From Hexactinellida sp. DTS-2022 (lineage: Eukaryota > Porifera > Hexactinellida): a DNA stretch of 64,000 nucleotides. The stretch covers positions 11,160,001 to 11,224,000 of the forward strand of contig JAPNXP010000002.1 of NCBI GenBank assembly GCA_028753945.1, given 5' to 3'. Below the pieces are notes generated by a model that ran no database searches, was not told the origin of the DNA, and saw only the letters and a list, made by a program, of their open reading frames with translations. Below, in pieces: positions 22,143 to 36,182 of the stretch. Numbering within the stretch: the stretch's first letter is position 1; every line of letters begins with the position of its first letter. A program made the position numbers and the translations under genes.

Positions 22143-24355
22143 TGATATTAAGTATTTATCATCAAATGTGTCCTAACAGTGCCACTGAAACTCCGCAAAG
22201 TAAATAAACATTCATTTAATAGCCTAATTTCGAGAAAAACCTATTTTTGTGTGCAATGACTGTAAAAAGTCCCAAATTGATAAATTAATGGATTAAGGAC
22301 GTTTCCAGTTGTTTCGTTTGATGATAAGAAGTATATATCATCAAATATGTCCTAACAGTGCCAATGAAACTCCACTAACTCATTTAACATCATTTAAGAG
22401 CCTAATATCAAGAAAAACCTATTTTTGTGTGCAATGACTGTAAAACCCCCAAATTGATAGATTAATGGATTAAGGACGTTTCCAGTTGTTTCGTTTGATG
22501 ATAAGAAGTATTTATCATCAAAAGTGTCCTAACAGTGCCACTGATACTCCACAAACTCAATTAACATTCATTTGAGAGCCTTATTTTGAGAAAAATCAAT
22601 TTTCGTGTGCAATGACGGTCAAAAACTCCCAAATTGATAAATTAGTGGTTTAAGGATGTTTCCATTTGTTTTTTTGATAATAAGAAGAATTTATCGTCAA
22701 ATATGTCCTAACAGTGCCAATGAAACTCCACTAACTCAATTAACATTCTTTTAAGAGCCTAATATCCCGAAAAACCAATTTTCGTGTGCAATGACTGTCA
22801 AAAACTCCCAAATTGATAGATTAATGGTTTAAGGACGTTGCTAGTTGTTTCTTTTGATGATATGAAGTATTTATCATCAAAAGTGTCCAATCAGTGCCAC
22901 TGAAACTCCACCTACTCAATTTACATTCATTTAATAGCTTAATATCGAGAAAAGCCAATTTTTGTGTGCAATGACTGTAAAAACTCCCAAATTGATAAAT
23001 TAAGGGATTTAGGACGTTTAAAGTTGTTTCGTTTGATGATAAGAATAATTTATAACGTTTCCAGTTGTTTCTTTTGATGATAAGAAGTATTTACCGCAAA
23101 ATGTGTCCTTACAGTGCCACTGAAACTCCACTCACTCAATTTACATTCATTTAATAGCCTAATAACAAGAAAAACCCATTTTTGTGTGCAATGACTGTAA
23201 AAACTCCCAAATGATAAATTAATGAGAAAGGACGTTTCCAGTTGTTTCGTTTGATGATAAGAAGTATTTATCATCAAAATTGTCCTAACAGTGCCAATGA
23301 AACTCCACTAACTCAATTGACATTCATTTAAGAGCCTAATATCAAGAAAAACCAATTTTCAAGTACAATGACTGTCAAAAACTCCCAAATTGATGAATTA
23401 ATGGATTAAGGACGTTTCCAGTTGTTTCGTTTGATGATAAGAAGTATTTATCATGAAAAGTGTCCTAACAGTGCCACTGATACTCCACAAACTCAATTAA
23501 CATTCATTTAAGAGCCTAATATCCCGAAAAACCAATTTTCGTGTGCAATGACTGTCAAAAACACCCAAATTGATAAATTAATGGTTTAAGGATGTTTCCA
23601 ATTGTTTTTTTGATAATACGAAGAATTTAACATCAAATAGTCCTAACAGTGCCACTGATACTCCACAAACTCAATTAACATTCATTTAAGAGCCTAATAT
23701 CCCGAAAAACCAATTTTCGTGTGCAATGACTGTCAAAAACACCCAAATTGATAAATTAATGGTTTAAGGATGTTTCCAATTGTTTTTTTGATAATAAGAA
23801 GAATTTAACATCAAATAGTCCTAACAGTGCCACTGATACTCCACAAACTCAATTAACATTCATTTGAGAGCCAAATATTGAGAAAAACCAATTTTCGAGT
23901 GCAATGACTGTCAAAAACTCCCAAATTGATAAATTAATGGTTTAAGGACGTTGCTAGTTGTTTCTTTTGATGATATGAAGTATTTATCATCAAAAGTGTC
24001 CTAACAGTGCCACTGATACTCCACAAACTCAATAAACATCCATTTGAGAGCCTAATATTGAGAAAAACCAATTTTCGTGTGCAATGACTGTCAAAAACTC
24101 ACAAATTGTTAAATAAATGGTTTAAGGATGTTTCCAATTGTTTTTTTGATAATACGAAGAATTTAACATCAAATAAGTCCTAACAGTGCCAATGAAACTC
24201 CACTAACTCAATTGACATTCATTTAAGAGCCTAATATTGAGAAAAACCAATTTTCGTGTGCAATGACATTCAAAAACTCCCAAATTGATAAATTAATGGT
24301 TTAAGGATGTTTACAATTGTTTTTTTGATCATAAGAGTGATTTATCATCAAATAT
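22143..24355 (+). repeat. Satellite paralogous to 4891 onward
   Basis: Starts with TGATATTAAG at 22143, matching 4891 (offset 17,252), then follows the order of monomers seen at 4891-6750 with several monomers missing. The CCGCAAAGTAAAT monomer and the extended monomer (22885-23104, compare 5633-5852) are both present. So the sequence to the right of block copy B resembles that to the left of block copy A, as expected if the 7.7-kb doubling lies inside an older, larger repeat. Confidence 0.72.
22885..23104 (+). repeat. Extended monomer (220 bp)
   Basis: Tail duplication as above, with a GTGTCCAATCAG start and a GTGTCCTTACAG end. Confidence 0.85.
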
Positions 24356-25789
24356 GTCCTAATAGTGCCAATGAAACTCCACTAACTCAATTAACATTCA
24401 TTTAAGAGCCAAATATCCCGAAAAACCAATTTTCGTGTGCAATGACTGTCAAAAACTCCCAAATTGATAAATTAATGGTTTAAGGATGTTTCCAATTGTT
24501 TTTTTGATCATATATCAGAATCTATCATCAAATATGTCCTAATAGTGCCAACGAAACTCCACTAACTCAACTAACATTCATTTAAGAGCCTAATATCCCG
24601 AAAAACCAATTTTCGTGTGCAATGACTGTCAAAAACACACAAATTGATAAATTAATGGTTTAAGGATGTTTCCAATTGTTTTTTTGATAATACGTAGAAT
24701 TTAACATCAAATAGTCCTAACAGTGCCAATGAAACTCCACTAACTCAATTGACATTCATTTAAGAGCCAAATATCAAGAAAAACCAATTTTCAAGTACAA
24801 TGACTGTCAAAAACTCCCAAATTGATGAATTAATGGATTAAGGACGTTTCCAGTAGTTTCGTTTGATGATAAGAAGTATTTATCATGAAAAGTGTCCTAA
24901 CAGTGCCACTGATACTCCACAAACTCAATTAACATTCATTTGAGAGCCAAATATTGAGAAAAACCAATTTTCGTCTGCAATGACTGTCAAAAACTCCCAA
25001 ATTGATAAATTAATGGTTTAAGGATGTTTCCAATTGTTTTTTTGATCATAAGAGGAATTTATCATCAAATATGTCCTAATAGTGCCAATGAAACTCCACT
25101 AACTCAATTAACATTCATTTAAGAGCCAAATATCCCGAAAAACCAATTTTCGTGTGCAATGACTGTCAAAAACTCCCAAATTGATAAATTAATGGTTTAA
25201 GGATGTTTCCAATTGTTTTTTTGATCATATATCAGAATCTATCATCAAATATGTCCTAATAGTGCCAACGAAACTCCACTAACTCAACTAACATTCATTT
25301 AAGAGCCTAATATCCCGAAAAACCAATTTTCGTGTGCAATGACTGTCAAAAACACACAAATTGATAAATTAATGGTTTAAGGATGTTTCCAATTGTTTTT
25401 TTGATAATACGTAGAATTTAACATCAAATAGTCCTAACAGTGCCAATGAAACTCCACTAACTCAATTGACATTCATTTAAGAGCCAAATATCAAGAAAAA
25501 CCAATTTTCAAGTACAATGACTGTCAAAAACTCCCAAATTGATGAATTAATGGATTAAGGACGTTTCCAGTTGTTTCGTTTGATGATAAGAAGTATTTAT
25601 CATGAAAAGTGTCCTAACAGTGCCACTGATACTCCACAAACTCAATTAACATTCATTTGAGAGCCAAATATTGAGAAAAACCAATTTTCGTCTGCAATGA
25701 CTGTCAAAAACTCCCAAATTGATAAATTAATGGTTTAAGGATGTTTCCAATTGTTTTTTTGATCATAAGAGGAATTTATCATCAAATAT
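24356..25789 (+). repeat. 717-bp higher-order repeat (4 monomers), two tandem copies
   Basis: Units 24356-25072 and 25073-25789. Monomer order: (i) the GATCATATATCAGAATC tail; (ii) GTGCCAACGAAACTCC with CTCAACTAACATTC and AATACGTAG; (iii) AAATATCAAGAAAAACC with GATGAATTAATGG; (iv) GTGCCACTGATACTCC with CGTCTGCAATGAC and CATAAGAGGAATT. The marker TATATCAG lies at 24511 and 25228, exactly 717 apart. Copies are almost identical. Confidence 0.9.
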
Positions 25790-27402
25790 GTCCTAATAGT
25801 GCCAATGAAACTCCACTAACTCAATTAACATTCATTTAAGAGCCTAATATCCCGAAAAACCAATTTTCGTGTGCAATGACTGTCAAAAACACCCAAATTG
25901 ATAAATTAATGGTTTAAGGATGTTTCCAATTGTTTTTTTGATAATACGAAGAATTTAACATCAAATAGTCCTAACAGTGCCACTGATACTCCACAAACTC
26001 AATTAACATTCATTCGAGAGCCAAATATTGAGAAAAACCAATTTTCGTGTGCAATGACTGTCAAAAACTCCCAAATTGATAAATTAATGGTTTAAGGACG
26101 TTGCTAGTTGTTTCTTTTGATGATATGAAGTATTTATCATCAAAAGTGTCCTAACAGTGCCACTGATACTCCACAAACTCAATAAACATCCATTTGAGAG
26201 CCTAATATTGAGAAAAACCAATTTTCGTGTGCAATGACTGTCAAAAACTCACAAATTGTTAAATAAATGGTTTAAGGATGTTTCCAATTGTTTTTTTGAT
26301 AATAAGAAGAATTTATCATGAAAAGTGTCCTAACAGTGCCACTGATATTCCACAAACTCAATTAACATTCATTGGAGAGCCTAATATTGAGAAAAACCAA
26401 TTTTCGTGTGCAATGACTGTCAAAAACTCCCAAATTGATAAATTAATGGTTTAAGGATGTTTCCAATTGTTTTTTTGATCATAAGAGTGATTTATCATCA
26501 AATATGTCCTAATAGTGCCAATGAAACTCCACTAACTCAATTAACATTCATTTAAGAGCCAAATATCCCTAAAAACCAATTTTTCGTGTGCAATGACTGT
26601 CAAAAACTCCCAAATTGATAAATTAATGGTTTAAGGATGTTTCCAATTGTTTTTTTGATCATATATCAGAATCTATCATCAAATATGTCCTAATAGTGCC
26701 AAAGAAACTCCACTAACTCAACTAACATTCATTTAAGAGCCTAATATCCCGAAAAACCAATTTTCGTGTGCAATGACTGTCAAAAACACACAAATTGATA
26801 AATTAATGGTTTAAGGATGTTTCCAATTGTTTTTTTGATAATACGTAGAATTTAACATCAAATAGTCCTAACAGTGCCACTGATACTCCACAAACTCAAT
26901 TAACATTCATTTGAGAGCCAAATATTGAGAAAAACCAATTTTCGTGTGCAATGACTGTCAAAAACTCCCAAATTGATAAATTAATGGTTTAAGGACGTTG
27001 CTAGTTGTTTCTTTTGATGATATGAAGTATTTATCATCAAAAGTGTCCTAACAGTGCCACTGATACTCCACAAACTCAATAAACATCCATTTGAGAGCCT
27101 AATATTGAGAAAAACCAATTTTCGTGTGCAATGACTGTCAAAAACTCACAAATTGTTAAATAAATGGTTTAAGGATGTTTCCAATTGTTTTTTTGATAAT
27201 ACGAAGATTTTAACATCAAATAAGTCCTAACAGTGCCAATGAAACTCCACTAACTCAATTGACATTCATTTAAGAGCCTAATATTGAGAAAAACCAATTT
27301 TCGTGTGCAATGACATTCAAAAACTCCCAAATTGATAAATTAATGGTTTAAGGATGTTTACAATTGTTTTTTTGATCATAAGAGTGATTTATCATCAAAT
27401 AT
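25790..27402 (+). repeat. Rearranged satellite between 717-bp repeat runs
   Basis: Nine monomers drawn from the same classes but in a different order, including the ATTCATTGGAGAGCC monomer near 26345 also seen at 7485, 15195, 30110, 36025, 37675 and 39905. One TATATCAG monomer is at 26662, 1,434 bp (2 x 717) after the previous one, so the phase of the four-monomer unit is kept although the content is mixed. Confidence 0.75.
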
Positions 27403-29553
27403 GTCCTAATAGTGCCAATGAAACTCCACTAACTCAATTAACATTCATTTAAGAGCCAAATATCCCGAAAAACCAATTTTCGTGTGCAATGACTGTCAAA
27501 AACTCCCAAATTGATAAATTAATGGTTTAAGGATGTTTCCAATAGTTTTTTTGATCATATATCAGAATCTATCATCAAATATGTCCTAATAGTGCCAACG
27601 AAACTCCACTAACTCAACTAACATTCATTTAAGAGCCTAATATCCCGAAAAACCAATTTTCGTGTGCAATGACTGTCAAAAACACACAAATTGATAAATT
27701 AATGGTTTAAGGATGTTTCCAATTGTTTTTTTGATAATACGTAGAATTTAACATCAAATAGTCCTAACAGTGCCAATGAAACTCCACTAACTCAATTGAC
27801 ATTCATTTAAGAGCCAAATAACAAGAAAAACCAATTTTCAAGTACAATGACTGTCAAAAACTCCCAAATTGATGAATTAATGGATTAAGGACGTTTCCAG
27901 TTGTTTCGTTTGATGATAAGAAGTATTTATCATGAAAAGTGTCCTAACAGTGCCACTGATACTCCACAAACTCAATTAACATTCATTTGAGAGCCAAATA
28001 TTGAGAAAAACCAATTTTCGTCTGCAATGACTGTCAAAAACTCCCAAATTGATAAATTAATGGTTTAAGGATGTTTCCAATTGTTTTTTTGATCATAAGA
28101 GGAATTTATCATCAAATATGTCCTAATAGTGCCAATGAAACTCCACTAACTCAATTAACATTCATTTAAGAGCCAAATATCCCGAAAAACCAATTTTCGT
28201 GTGCAATGACTGTCAAAAACTCCCAAATTGATAAATTAATGGTTTAAGGATGTTTCCAATTGTTTTTTTGATCATATATCAGAATCTATCATCAAATATG
28301 TCCTAATAGTGCCAACGAAACTCCACTAACTCAACTAACATTCATTTAAGAGCCTAATATCCCGAAAAACCAATTTTCGTGTGCAATGACTGTCAAAAAC
28401 ACACAAATTGATAAATTAATGGTTTAAGGATGTTTCCAATTGTTTTTTTGATAATACGTAGAATTTAACATCAAATAGTCCTAACAGTGCCAATGAAACT
28501 CCACTAACTCAATTGACATTCATTTAAGAGCCAAATAACAAGAAAAACCAATTTTCAAGTACAATGACTGTCAAAAACTCCCAAATTGATGAATTAATGG
28601 ATTAAGGACGTTTCCAGTTGTTTCGTTTGATGATAAGAAGTATTTATCATGAAAAGTGTCCTAACAGTGCCACTGATACTCCACAAACTCAATTAACATT
28701 CATTTGAGAGCCAAATATTGAGAAAAACCAATTTTCGTCTGCAATGACTGTCAAAAACTCCCAAATTGATAAATTAATGGTTTAAGGATGTTTCCAATTG
28801 TTTTTTTGATCATAAGAGGAATTTATCATCAAATATGTCCTAATAGTGCCAATGAAACTCCACTAACTCAATTAACATTCATTTAAGAGCCAAATATCCC
28901 GAAAAACCAATTTTCGTGTGCAATGACTGTCAAAAACTCCCAAATTGATAAATTAATGGTTTAAGGATGTTTCCAATTGTTTTTTTGATCATATATCAGA
29001 ATCTATCATCAAATATGTCCTAATAGTGCCAACGAAACTCCACTAACTCAACTAACATTCATTTAAGAGCCTAATATCCCGAAAAACCAATTTTCGTGTG
29101 CAATGACTGTCAAAAACACACAAATTGATAAATTAATGGTTTAAGGATGTTTCCAATTGTTTTTTTGATAATACGTAGAATTTAACATCAAATAGTCCTA
29201 ACAGTGCCAATGAAACTCCACTAACTCAATTGACATTCATTTAAGAGCCAAATATCAAGAAAAACCAATTTTCAAGTACAATGACTGTCAAAAACTCCCA
29301 AATTGATGAATTAATGGATTAAGGACGTTTCCAGTTGTTTCGTTTGATGATAAGAAGTATTTATCATGAAAAGTGTCCTAACAGTGCCACTGATACTCCA
29401 CAAACTCAATTAACATTCATTTGAGAGCCAAATATTGAGAAAAACCAATTTTCGTCTGCAATGACTGTCAAAAACTCCCAAATTGATAAATTAATGGTTT
29501 AAGGATGTTTCCAATTGTTTTTTTGATCATAAGAGGAATTTATCATCAAATAT
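27403..29553 (+). repeat. 717-bp higher-order repeat, three tandem copies
   Basis: Units 27403-28119, 28120-28836 and 28837-29553, with the same monomer order as at 24356. TATATCAG markers lie at 27558, 28275 and 28992. Few differences exist between units: for example AATAGTTTTTTT in the first against AATTGTTTTTTT in the others, and AAATAACAAG in the first two against AAATATCAAG in the third. Confidence 0.9.
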
Positions 29554-32500
29554 GTCCTAATAGTGCCAATGAAACTCCACTAACTCAATTAACATTCATT
29601 TAAGAGCCTAATATCCCGAAAAACCAATTTTCGTGTGCAATGACTGTCAAAAACACCCAAATTGATAAATTAATGGTTTAAGGATGTTTCCAATTGTTTT
29701 TTTGATAATACGAAGAATTTAACATCAAATAGTCCTAACAGTGCCACTGATACTCCACAAACTCAATTAACATTCATTTGAGAGCCAAATATTGAGAAAA
29801 ACAAATTTTCGTGTGCAATGACTGTCAAAAACTCCCAAATTGATAAATTAATGGTTTAAGGACGTTGCTAGTTGTTTCTTTTGATGATATGAAGTATTTA
29901 TCATCAAAAGTGTCCTAACAGTGCCACTGATACTCCACAAACTCAATAAACATCCATTTGAGAGCCTAATATTGAGAAAAACCAATTTTCGTGTGCAATG
30001 ACTGTCAAAAACTCACAAATTGTTAAATAAATGGTTTAAGGATGTTTCCAATTGTTTTTTTGATAATAAGAAGAATTTATCATGAAAAGTGTCCTAACAG
30101 TGCCACTGATATTCCACAAACTCAATTAACATTCATTGGAGAGCCTAATATTGAGAAAAACCAATTTTCGTGTGCAATGACTGTCAAAAACTCCCAAATT
30201 GATAAATTAATGGTTTAAGGATGTTTCCAATTGTTTTTTTGATCATAAGAGTGATTTATCATCAAATATGTCCTAATAGTGCCAATGAAACTCCACTAAC
30301 TCAATTAACATTCATTTAAGAGCCAAATATCCCGAAAAACCAATTTTTCGTGTGCAATGACTGTCAAAAACTCCCAAATTGATAAATTAATGGTTTAAGG
30401 ATGTTTCCAATTGTTTTTTTGATCATATATCAGAATCTATCATCAAATATGTCCTAATAGTGCCAAAGAAACTCCACAAACTCAACTAACATTCATTTAA
30501 GAGCCTAATATCCCGAAAAACCAATTTTCGTGTGCAATGACTGTCAAAAACACACAAATTGATAAATTAATGGTTTAAGGATGTTTCCAATTGTTTTTTT
30601 GATAATACGTAGAATTTAACATCAAATAGTCCTAACAGTGCCAATGAAACTCCACTAACTCAATTGACATTCATTTAAGAGCCTAATATCAAGAAAAACC
30701 AATTTTCAAGTACAATGACTGTCAAAAACTCCCAAATTGATGAATTAATGGATTAAGGACGTTTCCAGTTGTTTCGTTTGATGATAAGAAGTATTTATCA
30801 TGAAAAGTGTCCTAACAGTGCCACTGATACTCCACAAACTCAATTAACATTCATTTGAGATCCAAATATTGAGAAAAACCAATTTTCGTCTGCAATGACT
30901 GTCAAAAACTCCCAAATTGATAAATTAATGGTTTAAGGATGTTTCCAATTGTTTTTTTGATCATAAGAGCAATTTATCATCAAATATGTCCTAATAATGC
31001 CAATGAAACTCCACTAACTCAATTAACATTCATTTAAGAGCCTAATATCCCGAAAAACCAATTTTCGTGTGCAATGACTGTCAAAAACACCCAAATTGAT
31101 AAATTAATGGTTTAAGGATGTTTCCTATTGTTTTTTTGATAATACGAAGAATTTAACATCAAATAGTCCTAACAGTGCCACTGATACTCCACAAACTCAA
31201 TTAACATTCATTTGAGAGCCAAATATTGAGAAAAACCAATTTTCGTGTGCAATGACTGTCAAAAACTCCCAAATTGATAAATTAATGGTTTAAGGACGTT
31301 GCTAGTTGTTTCTTTTGATGATATGAAGTATTTATCATCAAAAGTGACCTAACAGTGCCACTGATACTCTACAAACTCAATAAACATCCATTTGAGAGCC
31401 TAATATTGAGAAAAACCAATTTTCGTGTGCAATGACTGTCAAAAACTCCCAAATTGATAAATTAATGGTTTAAGGATGTTTCCAATTGTTTTTTTGATCA
31501 TAAGAGTGATTTATCATCAAATATGTCCTAATAGTGCCAATGAAACTCCACTAACTCAATTAACATTCACTTAAGAGCCAAATATCCCGAAAAACCAATT
31601 TTCGTGTGCAATGACTGTCAAAAACTCCCAAATTGATAAATTAATGGTTTAAGGATGTTTCCAATTGTTTTTTTGATCATATATCAGAATCTATCATCAA
31701 ATATGTCCTAATAGTGCCAACGAAACTCCACTAACTCAACTAACATTCATTTAAGAGCCTAATATCCCGAAAAACCAATTTTCGTGTGCAATGACTGTCA
31801 AAAACACACAAATTGATAAATTAATGGTTTAAGGATGTTTCCAATTGTTTTTTTGATAATACGAAGAAGTTAACATCAAATAGTCCTAACAGTGCCATTG
31901 AAACTCCACTAACTCAATTGACATTCATTTAAGAGCCTAATATCAAGAAAAACCAATTTTCAAGTACAATGACTGTCAAAAACTCCCAAATTGATGAATT
32001 AATGGTTTAAGGACGTTGCTAGTTGTTTCTTTTGATGATATGAAGTATTTATCATCAAAAGTGACCTAACAGTGCCACTGATACTCTACAAACTCAATAA
32101 ACATCCATTTGAGAGCCTAATATTGAGAAAAACCAATTTTCGTCTGCAATGACTGTCAAAAACTCCCAAATTGATAAATTAATGGTTTAAGGATGTTTCC
32201 AATTGTTTTTTTGATCATAAGAGCAATTTATCATCAAATATGTCCTAATAGTGCCAATGAAACTCCACTAACTCAATTAACATTCATTTAAGAGCCTAAT
32301 ATCCCGAAAAACCAATTTTCGTGTGCAATGACTGTCAAAAACACCCAAATTGATAAATTAATGGTTTAAGGATGTTTCCAATTGTTTTTTTGATAATACG
32401 AAGAATTTAACATCAAATAGTCCTAACAGTGCCACTGATACTCCACAAACTCAATTAACATTCATTTGAGAGCCAAATATTGAGAAAAACCAATTTTCGT

Positions 32501-35500
32501 GTGCAATGACTGTCAAAAACTCCCAAATTGATAAATTAATGGTTTAAGGACGTTGCTAGTTGTTTCTTTTGATGATATGAAGTATTTATCATCAAAAGTG
32601 TCCTAACAGTGCCACTGATACTCCACAAACTCAATAAACATCCATTTGAGAGCCTAATATTGAGAAAAACCAATTTTCGTGTGCAATGACTGTCAAAAAC
32701 TCACAAATTGTTAAATAAATGGTTTAAGGATGTTTCCAATTGTTTTTTTGATAATAAGAAGAATTTATCATGAAAAGTGTCCTAACAGTGCCACTGATTT
32801 TCCACAAACTCAATTAACATTCATTGGAGAGCCTAATATTGAGAAAAACCAATTTTCGTGTGCAATGACTGTCAAAAACTCCCAAATTGATAAATTAATG
32901 GTTTAAGGATGTTTCCAATTGTTTTTTTGATCATAAGAGTGATTTATCATCAAATATGTCCTAATAGTGCCAATGAAACTCCACTAACTCAATTAACATT
33001 CATTTAAGAGCCAAATATCCCGAAAAACCAATTTTCGTGTGCAATGACTGTCAAAAACACCCAAATTGATATATTAATGGTTTAAGGATGTTTACAATTG
33101 TTTTTTTAATAATACGTAGAATTTAACATCAAATAGTCCTAACAGTGCCAATGAAACTCCACTAACTCAATTGACATTCATTTAAGAGCCTAATATCAAG
33201 AAAAACCAATTTTCAAGTACAATGACTGTCAAAAACTCCCAAATTGATGAATTAATGGATTAAGGACGTTTCCAGTTGTTTCGTTTGATGATAAGAAGTA
33301 TTTATCATGAAAAGTGTCCTAACAGTGCCACTGATTTTCCACAAACTCAATTAACATTCATTGGAGAGCCTAATATTGAGAAAAACCAATTTTCGTGTGC
33401 AATGACTGTCAAAAACTCCCAAATTGATAAATTAATGGTTTAAGGATGTTTCCAATTGTTTTTTTGATCATAAGAGTGATTTATCATCAAATATGTCCTA
33501 ATAGTGCCAATGAAACTCCACTAACTCAATTAACATTCATTTAAGAGCCAAATATCCCGAAAAACCAATTTTCGTGTGCAATGACTGTCAAAAACTCCCA
33601 AATTGATAAATTAATGGTTTAAGGATGTTTCCAATTGTTTTTTTGATCATATATCAGAATCTATCATCAAATATGTCCTAATAGTGCCAACGAAACTCCA
33701 CTAACTCAACTAACATTCATTTAAGAGCCTAATATCCCGAAAAACCAATTTTCGTGTGCAATGACTGTCAAAAACACACAAATAGATAAATTAATGGTTT
33801 AAGGATGTTTCCAATTGTTTTTTTGATAATACGTAGAATTTAACATCAAATAGTCCTAACAGTGCCATTGAAACTCCACTAACTCAATTGACATTCATTT
33901 AAGAGCCTAATATCAAGAAAAACCAATTTTCAAGTACAATGACTGTCAAAAACTCCCAAATTGATGAATTAATGGATTAAGGACGTTTCCAGTTGTTTCG
34001 TTTGATGATAAGAAGTATTTATCATGAAAAGTGTCCTAACAGTGCCACTGATACTCCACAAACTCAATTAACATTCATTTGAGAGCCAAATATTGAGAAA
34101 AACCAATTTTCGTCTGCAATGACTGTCAAAAACTCCCAAATTGATAAATTAATGGTTTAAGGATGTTTCCAATTGTTTTTTTGATCATAAGAGCAATTTA
34201 TCATCAAATATGTCCTAATAGTGCCAATGAAACTCCACTAACTCAATTAACATTCATTTAAGAGCCTAATATCCCGAAAAACCAATTTTCGTGTGCAATG
34301 ACTGTCAAAAACACCCAAATTGATAAATTAATGGTTTAAGGATGTTTCCAATTGTTTTTTTGATAATACGAAGAATTTAACATCAAATAGTCCTAACAGT
34401 GCCACTGATACTCCACAAACTCAATTAACATTCATTTGAGAGCCAAATATTGAGAAAAACCAATTTTCGTGTGCAATGACTGTCAAAAACTCCCAAATTG
34501 ATAAATTAATGGTTTAAGGACGTTGCTAGTTGTTTCTTTTGATGATATGAAGTATTTATCATCAAAAGTGTCCTAACAGTGCCACTGATACTCTACAAAC
34601 TCAATAAACATCCATTTGAGAGCATAATATTGAGAAAAACCAATTTTCGTGTGCAATGACTGTCAAAAACTCCCAAATTGATAAATTAATGGTTTAAGGA
34701 TGTTTCCAATTGTTTTTTTGATCATAAGAGTGATTTATCATCAAATATGTCCTAATAGTGCCAATGAAACGCCACTAACTCAATTAACATTCATTTAAGA
34801 GCCAAATATCCCGAAAAACCAATTTTCGTGTGCAATGACTGTCAAAAACTCCCAAATTGATAAATTAATGGTTTAAGGATGTTTCCAATTGTTTTTTTGA
34901 TCATATATCAGAATCTATCATCAAATATGTCCTAATAGTGCCAACGAAACTCCACTAACTCAACTAACATTCATTTAAGAGCCTAATATCCCGAAAAACC
35001 AATTTTCGTGTGCAATGACTGTCAAAAACACACAAATTGATAAATTAATGGTTTAAGGATGTTTCCAATTGTTTTTTTGATAATACGAAGAAGTTAACAT
35101 CAAATAGTCCTAACAGTGCCAATGAAACTCCACTAACTCAATTGACATTCATTTAAGAGCCTAATATCAAGAAAAACCAATTTTCAAGTACAATGACTGT
35201 CAAAAACTCCCAAATTGATGAATTAATGGATTAAGGACGTTTCCAGTTGTTTCGTTTGATGATAAGAAGTATTTATCATGAAAAGTGTCCTAACAGTGCC
35301 ACTGATACTCCACAAACTCAATTAACATTCATTTGAGAGCCAAATATTGAGAAAAACCAATTTTCGTCTGCAATGACTGTCAAAAACTCCCAAATTGATA
35401 AATTAATGGTTTAAGGATGTTTCCAATTGTTTTTTTGATCATAAGAGCAATTTATCATCAAATATGTCCTAATAGTGCCAATGAAACTCCACTAACTCAA

Positions 35501-36182
35501 TTAACATTCATTTAAGAGCCTAATATCCCGAAAAACCAATTTTCGTGTGCAATGACTGTCAAAAACACCCAAATTGATAAATTAATGGTTTAAGGATGTT
35601 TCCAATTGTTTTTTTGATAATACGAAGAATTTAACATCAAATAGTCCTAACAGTGCCACTGATACTCCACAAACTCAATTAACATTCATTTGAGAGCCAA
35701 ATATTGAGAAAAACCAATTTTCGTGTGCAATGACTGTCAAAAACTTCCAAATTGATAAATTAATGGTTTAAGGACGTTGCTAGTTGTTTCTTTTGATGAT
35801 ATGAAGTATTTATCATCAAAAGTGTCCTAACAGTGCCACTGATACTCCACAAACTCAATAAACATCCATTTGAGAGCCTAATATTGAGAAAAACCAATTT
35901 TCGTGTGCAATGACTGTCAAAAACTCACAAATTGTTAAATAAATGGTTTAAGGATGTTTCCAATTGTTTTTTTGATAATAAGAAGAATTTATCATGAAAA
36001 GTGTCCTAACAGTGCCACTGATATTCCACAAACTCAATTAACATTCATTGGAGAGCCTAATATTGAGAAAAACCAATTTTCGTGTGCAATGACTGTCAAA
36101 AACTCCCAAATTGATAAATTAATGGTTTAAGGAAGTTGCTAGATGTTTCTTTTGTTGATAAGAAGTGTTTACCGGAACAGGT
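29554..36182 (+). repeat. Derived arrangements of the 717-bp unit (7- and 11-monomer spacing)
   Basis: The TATATCAG monomer recurs at 30426, 31680, 33650 and 34904. The spacings are 1,254, 1,970 and 1,254 bp, that is 7, 11 and 7 monomers. The intervening monomers are the same classes as in the 717-bp unit plus the CAAACTCAATAAACATCC and CATTGGAGAGCC monomers. This is a mosaic made by loss and gain of whole monomers from a common ancestor arrangement. No non-satellite sequence is present. Confidence 0.75.

Noticed and set aside
23050..23277. 75-codon open frame on the minus strand
   Set aside because: Same cause as the frame at 5659: an extended satellite monomer read backwards, with an internal repeat of the same peptide words and no independent support.
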